Shown here: in pieces, positions 16,935-26,103 of the stretch
How positions within the stretch are numbered: the stretch's first letter is position 1
Layout of the letters: each line of letters begins with the position of its first letter
From: Methylobacter sp.
GTDB lineage: Bacteria > Pseudomonadota > Gammaproteobacteria > Methylococcales > Methylomonadaceae
DNA: 48,861 bases
Assembly: GCF_023227905.1 (NCBI RefSeq)
Contig: NZ_JALOCF010000035.1
Span: forward strand, 1 to 48,861
Direction: 5' to 3'
Made by a program: the position numbers and the translations under genes
The notes under the pieces: model-generated
Seen by the model: only the letters and a program-made list of their open reading frames with translations
What the model was told of the DNA's origin: nothing
Database searches by the model: none

Positions 16935-16956
16935 TTCGCAAAGATATCTTTGCGAA
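16935..16956. repeat. 22-base perfect palindrome in csrA-tRNA-Ser spacer
   Basis: TTCGCAAAGAT directly abuts its own reverse complement ATCTTTGCGAA, with no spacer. A site for a dimeric DNA-binding protein fits better than a terminator, because there is no loop and no U-tract. Confidence 0.6.
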
Positions 16957-16988
16957 ATACTTCATTCCTTGTTCACATCGTTAGCTGG

Positions 16989-17007
16989 TGAGTGCCATAG
17001 GCACTCA
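16989..17007. repeat. hairpin TGAGTGCC-ATA-GGCACTCA just after csrA
   Basis: Perfect 8-base arms with a 3-base loop, 20 bases beyond the csrA stop codon. There is no following U-tract on either strand, so it could protect the mRNA 3' end or be a processing signal. It is not a classic terminator. Confidence 0.5.
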
Positions 17008-17026
17008 TAAAGTTCCTGCCGCGAAT

Positions 17027-17227
17027 TTACTCTTCAGAACCAGTCAGTCCTGCCGGACCACTCTGTTCTTTTTTAATCCTTTCGTAAATTTCTTCCCTAT
17101 GTACAGAAACTTCTTTGGGTGCGTTAACACCTATGCGAACCTGATTTCCTTTAACTCCGAGGACAGTGACGGTAACTTCATCACCAATCATCAAAGTCTC
17201 TCCTACCCGACGAGTCAAGATAAGCAT
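17027..17227 (-). CDS. csrA: carbon storage regulator CsrA
   Basis: A 66-residue RNA-binding global regulator that binds GGA motifs in mRNA leaders as a homodimer. The sequence MLILTRRVGETLMIGDEV, then GVNAPKEVSVHREEIYERI, is characteristic, including Arg44 and the conserved RNA-binding strands. The C-terminal tail (SGPAGLTGSEE) is a little longer than in E. coli. The ribosome binding region AGGGAGUAGCC contains a GGA, so autoregulation is possible. It lies between lysC and tRNA-Ser in the conserved order alaS-lysC-csrA. Confidence 0.98.
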   Translation of the reverse strand: MLILTRRVGETLMIGDEVTVTVLGVKGNQVRIGVNAPKEVSVHREEIYERIKKEQSGPAGLTGSEE

Positions 17228-17319
17228 GGCTACTCCCTATAAATGTTAAAAACGAACTGTTCTTAAACAGCATCCAACCAAGACGCGTAATTATAGCAGC
17301 TTTTTCTTATAAATAAAGC

Positions 17320-18546
17320 TTAAGATTCTATTTCTTGATCTAATTTAAATGCGGCATGCAATGCCCTGACTGCGAGCTCTAGATATTTTTCATCGACTAC
17401 GACCGATATTTTGATCTCGGATGTTGAAATCATTCGGATATTAATACCCTCATCAGCCAATGCCTTAAACATAGTGCTGGCAATGCCTGCGTGGGAACGC
17501 ATACCTACACCGACAATCGATACCTTGACGATGCTGTCATCGCCAGTGACATTTCTAGCACCCAATTCGGAGCAAGTTTTGTCCAACAAGGTTTTCGCCC
17601 GCTGATAATCATTGCGATGCACCGTAAAGGTAAAATCAGTGGTCGCATCGTCAGCGATATTCTGGATAATCATGTCAATTTCGATATTGGCATCGGCAAT
17701 CGGTCCCAGAATTTTAAAGGCCACGCCCGGCAAATCAGGTACGCCGGTAATGGTTAATTTGGCCTCATCCCGATTAAACGCGATTCCTGAAACTAAAGCA
17801 CTTTCCACTTGTGATTCCTCGTAGGTAATGAGCGTACCCTTACCTTCTTTAAATGATGATAATACGCGTAACGCAACGTTATATTTGCCGGCAAATTCTA
17901 CCGATCTGATCTGCAATACTTTCGAGCCGAGGCTGGCCATTTCCAGCATTTCCTCAAAAGTGATTTTATCAAGCCTGCGGGCTTTCGGTTCCACTCTGGG
18001 ATCGGTGGTGTAAACGCCGTCCACATCGGTATAGATATGGCATTCATCGGCCTTTAAAGCTGCCGCCAGCGCCACAGCCGTGGTATCGGAACCGCCGCGC
18101 CCCAACGTGGTGATATTGCCGTGTTCGTCGGCACCCTGAAAACCCGCAACCACCACCACTTTACCTTCATTAAGATGAGTCCGGATGCGTGCATCGTCTA
18201 TATTGCGGATACGCGCCTTAGTGTGACTACTGTCGGTCAGGATTTTTACCTGACTGCCGGTATAAGAACAGGCGTCGCAGCCCAACTCATGCAAAGCCAT
18301 GCTTAACAATGAAACGGTAACCTGCTCACCGGTTGACAGCAGCACGTCCATTTCCCGATCGTTTGGATGTTTTTGCATGTCTTTTGCCAATTCAACCAAG
18401 CGATTGGTCTCGCCGCTCATCGCGGAAACCACGACGACAATTTGATTGCCCTGATCGTGAGCTTTTTTAACTTTTTCGGCGACCGCTTTAATGCGCTCGA
18501 CATTACCTACCGAGGTGCCGCCAAATTTGTACACATATAATGCCAT
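17320..18546 (-). CDS. lysC: aspartate kinase
   Basis: Phosphorylates aspartate to aspartyl-4-phosphate, the first step to lysine, threonine and methionine. At 408 residues it is a monofunctional kinase: the kinase domain at about 1-240 starts ALYVYKFGGTSVGNVERI and includes TTLGRGGSDTTAVALA, followed by two ACT domains (about 265-340 and 345-405) that mediate feedback inhibition. It begins 13 bases after the alaS stop on the same strand, so it is probably cotranscribed with alaS. The alaS-lysC-csrA order is the same as in pseudomonads and relatives. Confidence 0.97.
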   Translation of the reverse strand: MALYVYKFGGTSVGNVERIKAVAEKVKKAHDQGNQIVVVVSAMSGETNRLVELAKDMQKHPNDREMDVLLSTGEQVTVSLLSMALHELGCDACSYTGSQVKILTDSSHTKARIRNIDDARIRTHLNEGKVVVVAGFQGADEHGNITTLGRGGSDTTAVALAAALKADECHIYTDVDGVYTTDPRVEPKARRLDKITFEEMLEMASLGSKVLQIRSVEFAGKYNVALRVLSSFKEGKGTLITYEESQVESALVSGIAFNRDEAKLTITGVPDLPGVAFKILGPIADANIEIDMIIQNIADDATTDFTFTVHRNDYQRAKTLLDKTCSELGARNVTGDDSIVKVSIVGVGMRSHAGIASTMFKALADEGINIRMISTSEIKISVVVDEKYLELAVRALHAAFKLDQEIES

Positions 18547-18559
18547 TTAATAAAACCTT

Positions 18560-21172
18560 CTAAGCGCCAAGTTGCGTTTGGACCCAAGCCGGAACCCCAG
18601 CCAATGCGTCAGCCAAACCGGATGGGTTATTGCCTCCGGCCTGAGCCATATCGGGTCTGCCGCCGCCTTTTCCGCCGACTTGAGTGGCAACGAAATTCAC
18701 CAGATCGCCGGCCTTTATATGCCCCATCTGGTCTTTAGTCACACCGGCTATCAAGCTGACCTTGTCGCCGTCAACGACTGCCAACACAATCGCGGCGCTG
18801 CCTAACTTGTTTTTTAACTGATCGACCATATCCTTTAGGGATTTAGGATCAACACCCTCCAACTTGGCCGCCAGCACTTTTACGCCGCCAACATCGACAG
18901 CCTGAGCGCCTAGTTCATTACCCGCAGAGCTGGCAAGCTTCGCATTTAAACGCTCTAACTGCTTTTCCAACAGCCGGGCTTTCTCTATCAGCTGCTCGAC
19001 TTTCTCGGGCGCTTTTTCGGGTGCGCTTTTGACCAAACCGGCAATACTGGCAAGTGCCTGGTCGCGACTGAGTATCCAGTCAAAGCAAGCGCCACCGGTT
19101 ACCGCTTCGATACGCCGAACGCCTGCCGCCACACCGGTTTCGTTAATGATTTTAAAGCAGCCTATGTCCCCTGCCCGCTCAACATGCGTACCGCCGCAAA
19201 GCTCGGTGGAAAATTCGCCGATTTTCAGCACCCTGACTTCATCGCCGTATTTCTCGCCGAATAGCGCCATGGCACCGGCCTTAACCGCCTCATCTTTTGC
19301 CATGATCTGCGCGTCAACAGGGTTGTTAGCCCGAATCTGCTCATTAACGATTCGCTCAACGGTGCTGATTTCAGCAGCCGTGACCGGCTCAAAATGAGAA
19401 AAGTCGAACCGCAGCCGCTCGGGGTTAACCAACGAACCTTTCTGCGCGACATGATCGCCCAAAACCTGCCTTAATGCAGCATGAAGCAAATGGGTTGCCG
19501 AATGGTTAAGCTCGGTTGCCTTTCTGTCCGCCGCGCTGACACGAGCATCGCACAACTGACCTTTAGTCAGGGTTCCGGTAAGCAATTTACCTTTATGCAG
19601 GAACAGGTTTCCGCCCTGTTTTTGGGTATCGGTGACTTCAAATACCGCGCCATCCGCTTCAATTTTGCCGCAATCGCCGACCTGGCCGCCGGACTCTGCA
19701 TAGAACGGCGTTTTATCTAAAATAACAACGCCCTCTTCGCCATCTTCCAAGCTGTCTACCGGCTGGCCTTTTTTGTACAGACCGATGATATGCACTTGGT
19801 CATCAAGAAGGTTGTAACCGGTAAATTCGGTCTGTGCATCGAGCTTTATGTCCTGATCGTAATCGGCGCCAAAGCTACTGGCTGATCTCGCCCTGTCACG
19901 CTGCGCCGACATCGCCGTTTCAAATCCGGCATGATCGACAGTCAGGTTATTTTCACGGGCAAAATCGGCAGTCAAGTCGACAGGAAAACCATAGGTGTCG
20001 TAAAGCTGGAATACGGTTTCGCCGGGAATGACTGAGCCTTCCATTTTGGCGACGCAGGCTTCCAGAATTTTCATACCTTGATCCAAGGTTTCAGCAAAGC
20101 GCTCTTCTTCTTTTTTCAGCACCCGCTCAACTTGCTCTTGTGCAACTTTAAGCTCAGGGAACGCTTCGCCCATTTCCTCAACCAGCGGCGCGACCAACTT
20201 ATAAAAGAACACATCACGGATACCCAAACGATAACCATGCCGGATCGCGCGGCGAATAATACGACGCACCACATAACCGCGACCCTCATTGGACGGCATC
20301 ACGCCATCTGCTACCAAGAATGCACAAGAACGGATGTGATCGGCAACCACCCGTAGCGAGCTTTGCGTCAAGTCGTCGGTACCGGCAAGGGCCGCCGCCG
20401 CTTTCAACAGCTTCTGGAATAAATCGATTTCGTAGTTGCTATGCACGCCCTGCAATACTGCCGCAATGCGTTCAAGGCCCATACCGGTATCAACCGATGG
20501 CTTTGGCAACGGTGTTAACGAGCCATCAGCGGCACGGTCGTATTGCATGAATACCAGATTCCAGATTTCAATATACCTGTCACCATCTTCATCCGGCGAT
20601 CCTGGAGGCCCACCGGCAATATCCGCGCCGTGATCATAGAATATTTCGGTACAAGGTCCGCAAGGCCCCACATCGCCCATCGACCAGAAGTTATCCTTGG
20701 CGCCGATTCTTGAAAACCGAGCAGCAGAAATGCCAACATCATCCAGCCAGATTTTTTCAGCTTCCGAATCTTCATCGAAAACGGTAACCCATAATTTTTC
20801 CGGCGGAATTTCCAGCTCTCGGGTTAAAAAGTCCCACGCGTAATGTATCGCTTCTTTTTTAAAATAATCGCCGAAACTAAAATTACCCAGCATTTCAAAA
20901 AAAGTATGATGCCTTGCGGTGTAGCCGACGTTTTCCAAATCGTTATGCTTGCCGCCTGCCCGGACGCAACGCTGACTGGTCGCGGCTCTATTGTAGTCGC
21001 GATGATCGCGGCCTAAAAACACATCTTTAAACTGCACCATGCCTGCATTGGTGAACAATAAGGTCGGATCATTGCCCGGAACCAGCGAGCTCGACGGCTG
21101 TATCGAATGTCCTCGCTCGCGAAAGAATTCCAGAAAGGCGGTGCGCAACTGGGCGCTAGTCATCTTTTTCAT
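18560..21172 (-). CDS. alaS: alanine-tRNA ligase
   Basis: Charges tRNA-Ala with alanine and edits mischarged Ser/Gly. It is a full-length 870-residue bacterial enzyme. The class II catalytic core covers about 1-245 (SSSLVPGNDPTLLFTNAGMV, then RHHTFFEMLGNFSFGDYFK). The tRNA-recognition region follows, then the editing domain with zinc-binding HSATHLLHAAL and CGGTHVERAGDIG. The C-terminal DHHA1 domain ends with GGKGGGRPDMAQAGG. The ATG at 21172 (MKKMTSAQLRTAFLEFF) is reasonable; the third-residue Lys-Met pair leaves a choice of ATG at 21163. It lies 47 bases downstream of recX. Confidence 0.98.
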   Translation of the reverse strand: MKKMTSAQLRTAFLEFFRERGHSIQPSSSLVPGNDPTLLFTNAGMVQFKDVFLGRDHRDYNRAATSQRCVRAGGKHNDLENVGYTARHHTFFEMLGNFSFGDYFKKEAIHYAWDFLTRELEIPPEKLWVTVFDEDSEAEKIWLDDVGISAARFSRIGAKDNFWSMGDVGPCGPCTEIFYDHGADIAGGPPGSPDEDGDRYIEIWNLVFMQYDRAADGSLTPLPKPSVDTGMGLERIAAVLQGVHSNYEIDLFQKLLKAAAALAGTDDLTQSSLRVVADHIRSCAFLVADGVMPSNEGRGYVVRRIIRRAIRHGYRLGIRDVFFYKLVAPLVEEMGEAFPELKVAQEQVERVLKKEEERFAETLDQGMKILEACVAKMEGSVIPGETVFQLYDTYGFPVDLTADFARENNLTVDHAGFETAMSAQRDRARSASSFGADYDQDIKLDAQTEFTGYNLLDDQVHIIGLYKKGQPVDSLEDGEEGVVILDKTPFYAESGGQVGDCGKIEADGAVFEVTDTQKQGGNLFLHKGKLLTGTLTKGQLCDARVSAADRKATELNHSATHLLHAALRQVLGDHVAQKGSLVNPERLRFDFSHFEPVTAAEISTVERIVNEQIRANNPVDAQIMAKDEAVKAGAMALFGEKYGDEVRVLKIGEFSTELCGGTHVERAGDIGCFKIINETGVAAGVRRIEAVTGGACFDWILSRDQALASIAGLVKSAPEKAPEKVEQLIEKARLLEKQLERLNAKLASSAGNELGAQAVDVGGVKVLAAKLEGVDPKSLKDMVDQLKNKLGSAAIVLAVVDGDKVSLIAGVTKDQMGHIKAGDLVNFVATQVGGKGGGRPDMAQAGGNNPSGLADALAGVPAWVQTQLGA

Positions 21173-21219
21173 AATAAATAAATGCTTTTTAAAAAATCGG
21201 TCGCTAACTCTATGACAAC

Positions 21220-21705
21220 TTAGAGAAATCTAATATTCAACTCATCAAATAACGCATTGATCATTGCGCCGGAGAAACCGCGATGCAATAAAAAACGGCT
21301 GCGTTTTGCCCACTCACTACGATCCAGCACAGTGTCATGGGGATATTTTTTACTGTAAACCTGTTCCAGCAGCGCTATCCAGCTACCGGCCTCTTCCCGC
21401 ACGATGCTTTCAAGATCAACCGCCGCTATACCGTTTTGTTTAAGCTCCTGCTTCACGCGTATCGGTCCGTAGCCTTTCCGGATACGGAATCGGGCATAGT
21501 TTTCAGCGTACCTTAAATCATCTTGCCAGCCTTGCTCGGCCAGCTCGTCAATAACAGGCAGGGCGTCATCCTTGCTAAAACCTCTTAAAGCCAATTTGTT
21601 CAGCAATTCCTTCTGACTATGCTCTCTTCGTGCCAGTAGCCGAAGACAAATCTCTTCGACTTCTTTGGCAACGGGAGACTCATCGTCTTTGTTTGCCTCA
21701 CTCAA
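21220..21705 (-). CDS. recX: RecA regulator RecX
   Basis: A 161-residue modulator that caps RecA filaments and limits recombinase activity. It has the usual helical repeats (EEICLRLLARREHSQKELLN, RGFSKDDALPVIDELAEQGW, YAENYARFRIRKGYGPIRVK), and the family motif of a conserved Trp-Gln-Asp near 65. It starts 6 bases after the recA stop, so it is probably made by read-through of recA transcription, as in other gammaproteobacteria. The N-terminus is acidic. Confidence 0.95.
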   Translation of the reverse strand: MSEANKDDESPVAKEVEEICLRLLARREHSQKELLNKLALRGFSKDDALPVIDELAEQGWQDDLRYAENYARFRIRKGYGPIRVKQELKQNGIAAVDLESIVREEAGSWIALLEQVYSKKYPHDTVLDRSEWAKRSRFLLHRGFSGAMINALFDELNIRFL

Positions 21706-21711
21706 AGCAAA

Positions 21712-22749
21712 CTACTCGTCCTCATCAACCCCAAGCGTTTCAATGAGAGGAACGACTTTTTTGCCGAAAGCCTCAGCCGTTATTGTTGCTTCAAGTTCCT
21801 TGGCTTTTTCAGGGTGGTCTTTCAAGAATGCCTTTGCATTATCCTTGCCCTGGCCGATCTTTTCATCGCCGTAGCTGTACCAGGAACCTGACTTCTGAAT
21901 AAAACCGTAGTTCACGCCAAGATCAACCAACTCGCCCAGAAAAGAAATACCTTCTCCGTATAAAATCTCAAACTCGGCCTGTCTGAACGGCGGCGCAACC
22001 TTATTCTTGACGACTTTCACGCGGGTTTCATTGCCGATAACTTCTTCGCCCTTTTTAATGGAGCCGATACGACGAATATCCAGACGCACCGAGGCATAAA
22101 ACTTAAGCGCATTACCGCCGGTGGTGGTTTCCGGACTACCGAACATGACGCCGATTTTCATCCTGATCTGGTTAATAAAAATAACCAGTGTATTGGAACG
22201 CTTGATATTGCCGGTCAATTTACGTAAAGCCTGCGACATCAAACGCGCCTGCAAGCCCATATGGGAGTCACCCATGTCACCTTCAATCTCCGCTTTAGGC
22301 GTTAACGCCGCCACCGAATCGACCACAACTACATCAACCGCACCGGAACGTACCAGCATGTCGGTAATTTCCAACGCCTGTTCGCCGGTATCCGGTTGGG
22401 AAACCAGCAAGTCATCGACATTAACGCCGATTTTTTCGGCATAACTCGGATCTAAAGCATGTTCCGCATCAACAAACGCCGCAGTGCCGCCAAGTTTTTG
22501 CATTTCAGCAATTACTTGCAGCGTCAAAGTCGTTTTACCGGATGATTCAGGACCATAGATTTCAACAACACGACCGCGAGGCAAACCGCCGCAGCCCAGC
22601 GCAATATCCAAGCCTAAAGAACCTGTAGATACCACATCGATGTCACGTGAAGCGGCAACATCGCCCATGCGCATGACAGAACCCTTGCCAAACTGCTTTT
22701 CTATCTGCATCAGCGCTGCGCCTAGCGCTTTCTTTTTATTCTCATCCAT
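21712..22749 (-). CDS. recA: recombinase RecA
   Basis: ATP-dependent strand-exchange protein and coprotease for LexA cleavage. It is a standard 345-residue length. Walker A is GPESSGKTTLTLQ at about 67-79, Walker B VDVVVVDSVAALTPKAE is near 140-155, loop L1 includes EGDMGDSHMGLQARLMSQAL, and loop L2 includes FGSPETTTGGNALKFY. The acidic tail ends LGVDEDE. A probable LexA site lies 67-82 bases before the start. recX follows by 6 bases. Confidence 0.99.
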   Translation of the reverse strand: MDENKKKALGAALMQIEKQFGKGSVMRMGDVAASRDIDVVSTGSLGLDIALGCGGLPRGRVVEIYGPESSGKTTLTLQVIAEMQKLGGTAAFVDAEHALDPSYAEKIGVNVDDLLVSQPDTGEQALEITDMLVRSGAVDVVVVDSVAALTPKAEIEGDMGDSHMGLQARLMSQALRKLTGNIKRSNTLVIFINQIRMKIGVMFGSPETTTGGNALKFYASVRLDIRRIGSIKKGEEVIGNETRVKVVKNKVAPPFRQAEFEILYGEGISFLGELVDLGVNYGFIQKSGSWYSYGDEKIGQGKDNAKAFLKDHPEKAKELEATITAEAFGKKVVPLIETLGVDEDE

Positions 22750-22815
22750 TATGTAGTCCTCTTTATGCCCTGCGGCTATGTCGGTTAAAAAGAAATATCG
22801 CCAAAATCAAATCAT

Positions 22816-22831
22816 CTATTATCACATACAG
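22816..22831 (-). promoter_or_regulatory. probable LexA (SOS) box upstream of recA
   Basis: On the recA strand this reads CTGTATGTGATAATAG, matching the gammaproteobacterial LexA consensus CTGT-N8-ACAG at 7 of 8 fixed positions (ATAG in place of ACAG). It lies 67-82 bases before the recA start, the usual place. The remaining spacer to the next gene (22832-23166) has no supported gene; it holds short hairpins such as CCCACGG-TTT-CCATGGG at about 23113-23129. Confidence 0.5.
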
Positions 22832-23166
22832 ACAGGGCTTCGGATAGTGTTGTTTTTCCGCAAAAACTCAAGCGCATCAACCATTACATCGCCAGAAATA
22901 AACCCCGGGCAAAAATTTGTCTTATTTTTAAGCCGCATAGCCGCACAATCGATTGCTCATAACCCACTCTTTATGAAAACCTGTAATAAAGCCGCCAAGC
23001 TGAACTATTTCAATAATCAATAGATCACTGTATTCTATATAGTAACTAATGTTATGCAATCATCGTTCCTAATGCTCAGATAGTGCTGAGCGGATCGTCT
23101 ACAACGCCATTCCCACGGTTTCCATGGGAGCCGCACCCTAAACTAAAAGTTGGAATCTATTAAATA

Positions 23167-24054
23167 ATGACTAGCGAATCCCTCCGCCCTTCCTGGAAAA
23201 GTTATCTTGAGTTATGCAAACCCAAAGTGGTTGCCCTGATCGTTTTTACGGCTATTGCGGGAATGTTGCTGTCCGTTCCGGGAATGCCGCCCATCGACCT
23301 GTTTATCTACAGCAGCTTGGGCATTGCGCTAGCCGCTGCCTCGGCCGCCGCGATTAACCATTATATCGATCGTGAAGCCGATGCGCTGATGGATCGCAAT
23401 AAGCACCGCCCTTTACCTAAAGGCGAATTAAGCTCTGCTAACGTCATCACTTTTGCGGCGGTTTTAGGCGTTGTTTCGATGGCGTTACTGATCGTCATGG
23501 TTAATGCTCTAACCGCATTGCTGACCTTTTTGTCGGCGCTGGGTTACGCGATTATTTATACGGTCTATCTTAAGCGCATGACCCCGCAAAATATCGTTAT
23601 TGCCGGCGCGTTCGGAGCCACACCGCCGATGCTGGGCTGGTGCGCGATGACCGGCGAACTGCATCCTTACTCACTGCTATTATTCTTGATTATTTTCGCG
23701 TGGACGCCGCCGCATTTCTGGCCATTGTCTATCGCCAAGCGCAAAGAATTCGCCAAAGTCGGCATACCGATGCTGCCGGTCACGCACGGCGTAGAATATA
23801 CCCGGCTGCACATTCTGCTGTATTCCTTTCTGCTGTTCATTGTTACCTTGTTACCCTATCTGACCGGCATGAGCGGTTTAATTTATTTATCGGCCGTGGT
23901 GCCGTTAGGCCTCGGTTTTATTTACTTCGCCGTTTTGATGATGCGCAATAAAGACGATAAAACCGCGATGCGAACTTTCTTTTATTCGCTGATGTACTTG
24001 ACCGTCCTGTTTACCGCCTTGTTAGTCGACCATTATTTTAAATTTACCTTATGA
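23167..24054 (+). CDS. cyoE: protoheme IX farnesyltransferase (heme O synthase)
   Basis: Converts heme b to heme O by adding a farnesyl group, for heme-copper oxidases. The 295-residue UbiA-family membrane protein has about nine hydrophobic helices. The two Asp-rich motifs are visible: NHYIDREADALMDRNKHRPL at about 64-83, with the NxxxDxxxD-type prenyl-diphosphate site, and the cytoplasmic loop YTVYLKRMTPQNIV. The conserved stretch WTPPHFWPLSIAKRKEFAKVG is diagnostic for CtaB/CyoE. Its stop overlaps the next gene in an ATGA, so it is translationally coupled to a TrpD2-like protein and lies outside any oxidase operon here. Its targets must be encoded elsewhere. Confidence 0.96.
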   Translation: MTSESLRPSWKSYLELCKPKVVALIVFTAIAGMLLSVPGMPPIDLFIYSSLGIALAAASAAAINHYIDREADALMDRNKHRPLPKGELSSANVITFAAVLGVVSMALLIVMVNALTALLTFLSALGYAIIYTVYLKRMTPQNIVIAGAFGATPPMLGWCAMTGELHPYSLLLFLIIFAWTPPHFWPLSIAKRKEFAKVGIPMLPVTHGVEYTRLHILLYSFLLFIVTLLPYLTGMSGLIYLSAVVPLGLGFIYFAVLMMRNKDDKTAMRTFFYSLMYLTVLFTALLVDHYFKFTL

Positions 24055-25076
24055 CATTCACTCATCACGAACAAACACCGTACCCGGAACATCCGTTCGC
24101 GGAATACATCCGTATCCTGGGCAAGGGCAAAAAAGGTTCAAGGCCATTAACTCAGGATGAAGCCTACCGCGCGATGCACATGATCCTGACCGATCAAGTG
24201 CAGCCGATCCAGCTGGGCGCTTTCCTGATGTTGATGCGCGTCAAGGAAGAAACCCCGGAAGAATTGGCCGGTTTCGCACAAGCGGCGCGGGAGTCGTTTC
24301 ATATTGCCGACAATACCGTAAAAGTCGACCTGGACTGGTCGTCTTACGCCGGAAAACGTCGACATTTGCCGTGGTTTTTGCTGTCGGCTTTGTTGTTGGC
24401 TGAAAACGGCATCACCGTTTTTATGCACGGCGCCAGCGGTCATACCTCAGGTAGGCTGTATACTGAAAACATGCTGGGTTATTTAGATCTTAAATGCGCA
24501 AACTCTATTGAAGAGGCCAAACAGCAACTTGAACAGCAGCATTTTAGTTATCTGTCGCTGGAGCATTTTTGCCCCAAACTGCATGACATTATCGAACTGC
24601 GCCCGATACTGGGCTTGCGTTCGCCGGTGCACACATTGGTGCGTTTGTTAAACCCGTTTAATGCGGAGTACAGCATTCAGGGTATTTTCCATCCCGGTTA
24701 CCGTCCGGTGCATCAGCAAGCAGCGGCCCTATTAAACCAGCCGCATATGGCGGTATTAAAAGGCGAAGGCGGCGAAACCGAACGCAACCCCGATATGGAA
24801 TGCCTGGTGCAAAGCGTGCACAACGGCGTATTATCCGACGAAAACTGGCCTGCTTTATTTGAACGCCGCCACGTCAAACCTGAGCTGCTTGAACCGGAGC
24901 AACTGGCGTTAATCTGGCAGGGAAAGGTGGAGGACGAGTTTGCCCAAGCTTCTATTATCGGCACGGCGGCGATTGCGCTTAACTTGTTGGGCAAGGCTGA
25001 TACTCAGGAGCAGGCGCAGCAATTGGCGACGGATTATTGGTTAAGCAGAAACCCACAAAAATTTGCCGCCGCCTAA
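24051..25076 (+). CDS. TrpD2/YbiB-like protein of the anthranilate phosphoribosyltransferase fold
   Basis: A 341-residue protein of the YbiB/TrpD2 branch, related in fold to anthranilate phosphoribosyltransferase and class III nucleoside phosphorylases. The N-terminal helical domain (LTQDEAYRAMHMILTDQVQP, then QLGAFLMLMRVKEETPEELA) and the central glycine-rich loop (MHGASGHTSGRLYTENML) are family features. The canonical PRPP site of TrpD is not kept intact. YbiB of E. coli is a LexA-controlled nucleic-acid-binding protein and not a tryptophan enzyme, so a role in tryptophan synthesis should not be assumed. It overlaps the heme O synthase gene by 4 bases. Confidence 0.88.
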   Translation: MTFTHHEQTPYPEHPFAEYIRILGKGKKGSRPLTQDEAYRAMHMILTDQVQPIQLGAFLMLMRVKEETPEELAGFAQAARESFHIADNTVKVDLDWSSYAGKRRHLPWFLLSALLLAENGITVFMHGASGHTSGRLYTENMLGYLDLKCANSIEEAKQQLEQQHFSYLSLEHFCPKLHDIIELRPILGLRSPVHTLVRLLNPFNAEYSIQGIFHPGYRPVHQQAAALLNQPHMAVLKGEGGETERNPDMECLVQSVHNGVLSDENWPALFERRHVKPELLEPEQLALIWQGKVEDEFAQASIIGTAAIALNLLGKADTQEQAQQLATDYWLSRNPQKFAAA

Positions 25077-25151
25077 CACCGAGCATTTGATATTTGAGCG
25101 TAAACAGCAGGCTGTCAGTAAAAAATAAACCATAATCAGGGAAATTAATAA

Positions 25152-25958
25152 ATGACAGAGCAGAACGAAGCAGCTCAACAATTGCGCCAGATTACATCAA
25201 CGTCTCCTTTACAAGCTGCGCGCAGTTGGGATCTATCAGTTTTTGATGCGCAACGATGGCTAAAAAACACCTTTGCCAAACCACGTGCCACGCGTTACCC
25301 CATCAAGATGCTGCGTTATTGGTTTATGTACAATTTGATTCGAGAAGAGCAGATTCGACTTGGCCGGCCATTGCGCGTATGTGAGATTGGCGTTGACCAA
25401 GGACAGATGCTGCGCTTTATGCGCGATGCTGGCTTTACCGATATTGCTTGCTGGATTGCAGTGGATTGTAAATTACAGCCGGAATTAGCCGAGTCTGGTT
25501 ATACCAGACAGATTGAAGCCAATGTTGACTCCCCGGACTTTTGGCTGGACGAACAGTACGATGTGATCATCGTGCTTCATTTGCTTGAACATTTATTTGA
25601 ACCGGAAATGTTGGTTCATCGGTTAACAACGGCACTAATGCCAGATGGCGTTGTGCTAGGCGGTTTTCCAGCGACGCCAGAATGGCTTGAATCGTATTGG
25701 CAGAAGCGAATTCGGCTTACCGCGTTGAAATTTGGTCACGTTAGCGTATTTTCACCGCAACGCGTAAGGAATATGGCGAAAACCTGCGGACTATATCTGA
25801 ATTTTATTTCAGGTGCCTTTCTCCTTCGCAAAAGCGGATCATTCCTTGAGAATCTAAAAGGTTGGTTACGATTTAATTTGTTATGGGGTGCTTTTTTTCC
25901 TGCACTAAGCGGCGAGATCTACTGGAGTATGCGTAAATCAATCGCCATAAAGAATTAA
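25152..25958 (+). CDS. class I SAM-dependent methyltransferase
   Basis: A 268-residue methyltransferase of the Methyltransf_11/23 type. Motif I reads VCEIGVDQGQMLRFMRDAG at about 75-93, the acidic end of strand 2 is WIAVDCKLQPELA, and motif IV/post-IV is YDVIIVLHLLEHLFEPEMLV, then LMPDGVVLGGFP. The substrate is unknown. The C-terminal part (residues 215-260) is aromatic and basic with a hydrophobic segment LLWGAFFPAL, which may associate with membrane or lipid-linked glycan. The gene stands alone, 75 bases after the TrpD2-like gene, with GGGAAAT before its ATG. Confidence 0.88.
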   Translation: MTEQNEAAQQLRQITSTSPLQAARSWDLSVFDAQRWLKNTFAKPRATRYPIKMLRYWFMYNLIREEQIRLGRPLRVCEIGVDQGQMLRFMRDAGFTDIACWIAVDCKLQPELAESGYTRQIEANVDSPDFWLDEQYDVIIVLHLLEHLFEPEMLVHRLTTALMPDGVVLGGFPATPEWLESYWQKRIRLTALKFGHVSVFSPQRVRNMAKTCGLYLNFISGAFLLRKSGSFLENLKGWLRFNLLWGAFFPALSGEIYWSMRKSIAIKN

Positions 25959-26103
25959 ATGGTTGCATGGGCAAGCTTAGGTTTGTTAAATGAACAAAAT
26001 GTATTTGTCCCGTTTTTATTGGCGCACTTAACAGACGGCTCAATCGGGAGCACGGAATGAGAAGGCTGGTCAACACAATCAAAAATACACAGGCATTTAA
26101 CCT

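Noticed and set aside
22778..23023. 81-codon plus-strand open frame in the recA spacer
   Set aside because: Overlaps the probable LexA site, has low-complexity composition and no good ribosome binding site.
24051..25076. anthranilate phosphoribosyltransferase (trpD)
   Set aside because: The glycine-rich PRPP site is altered and there is no trp gene beside it; the TrpD2/YbiB branch fits better.
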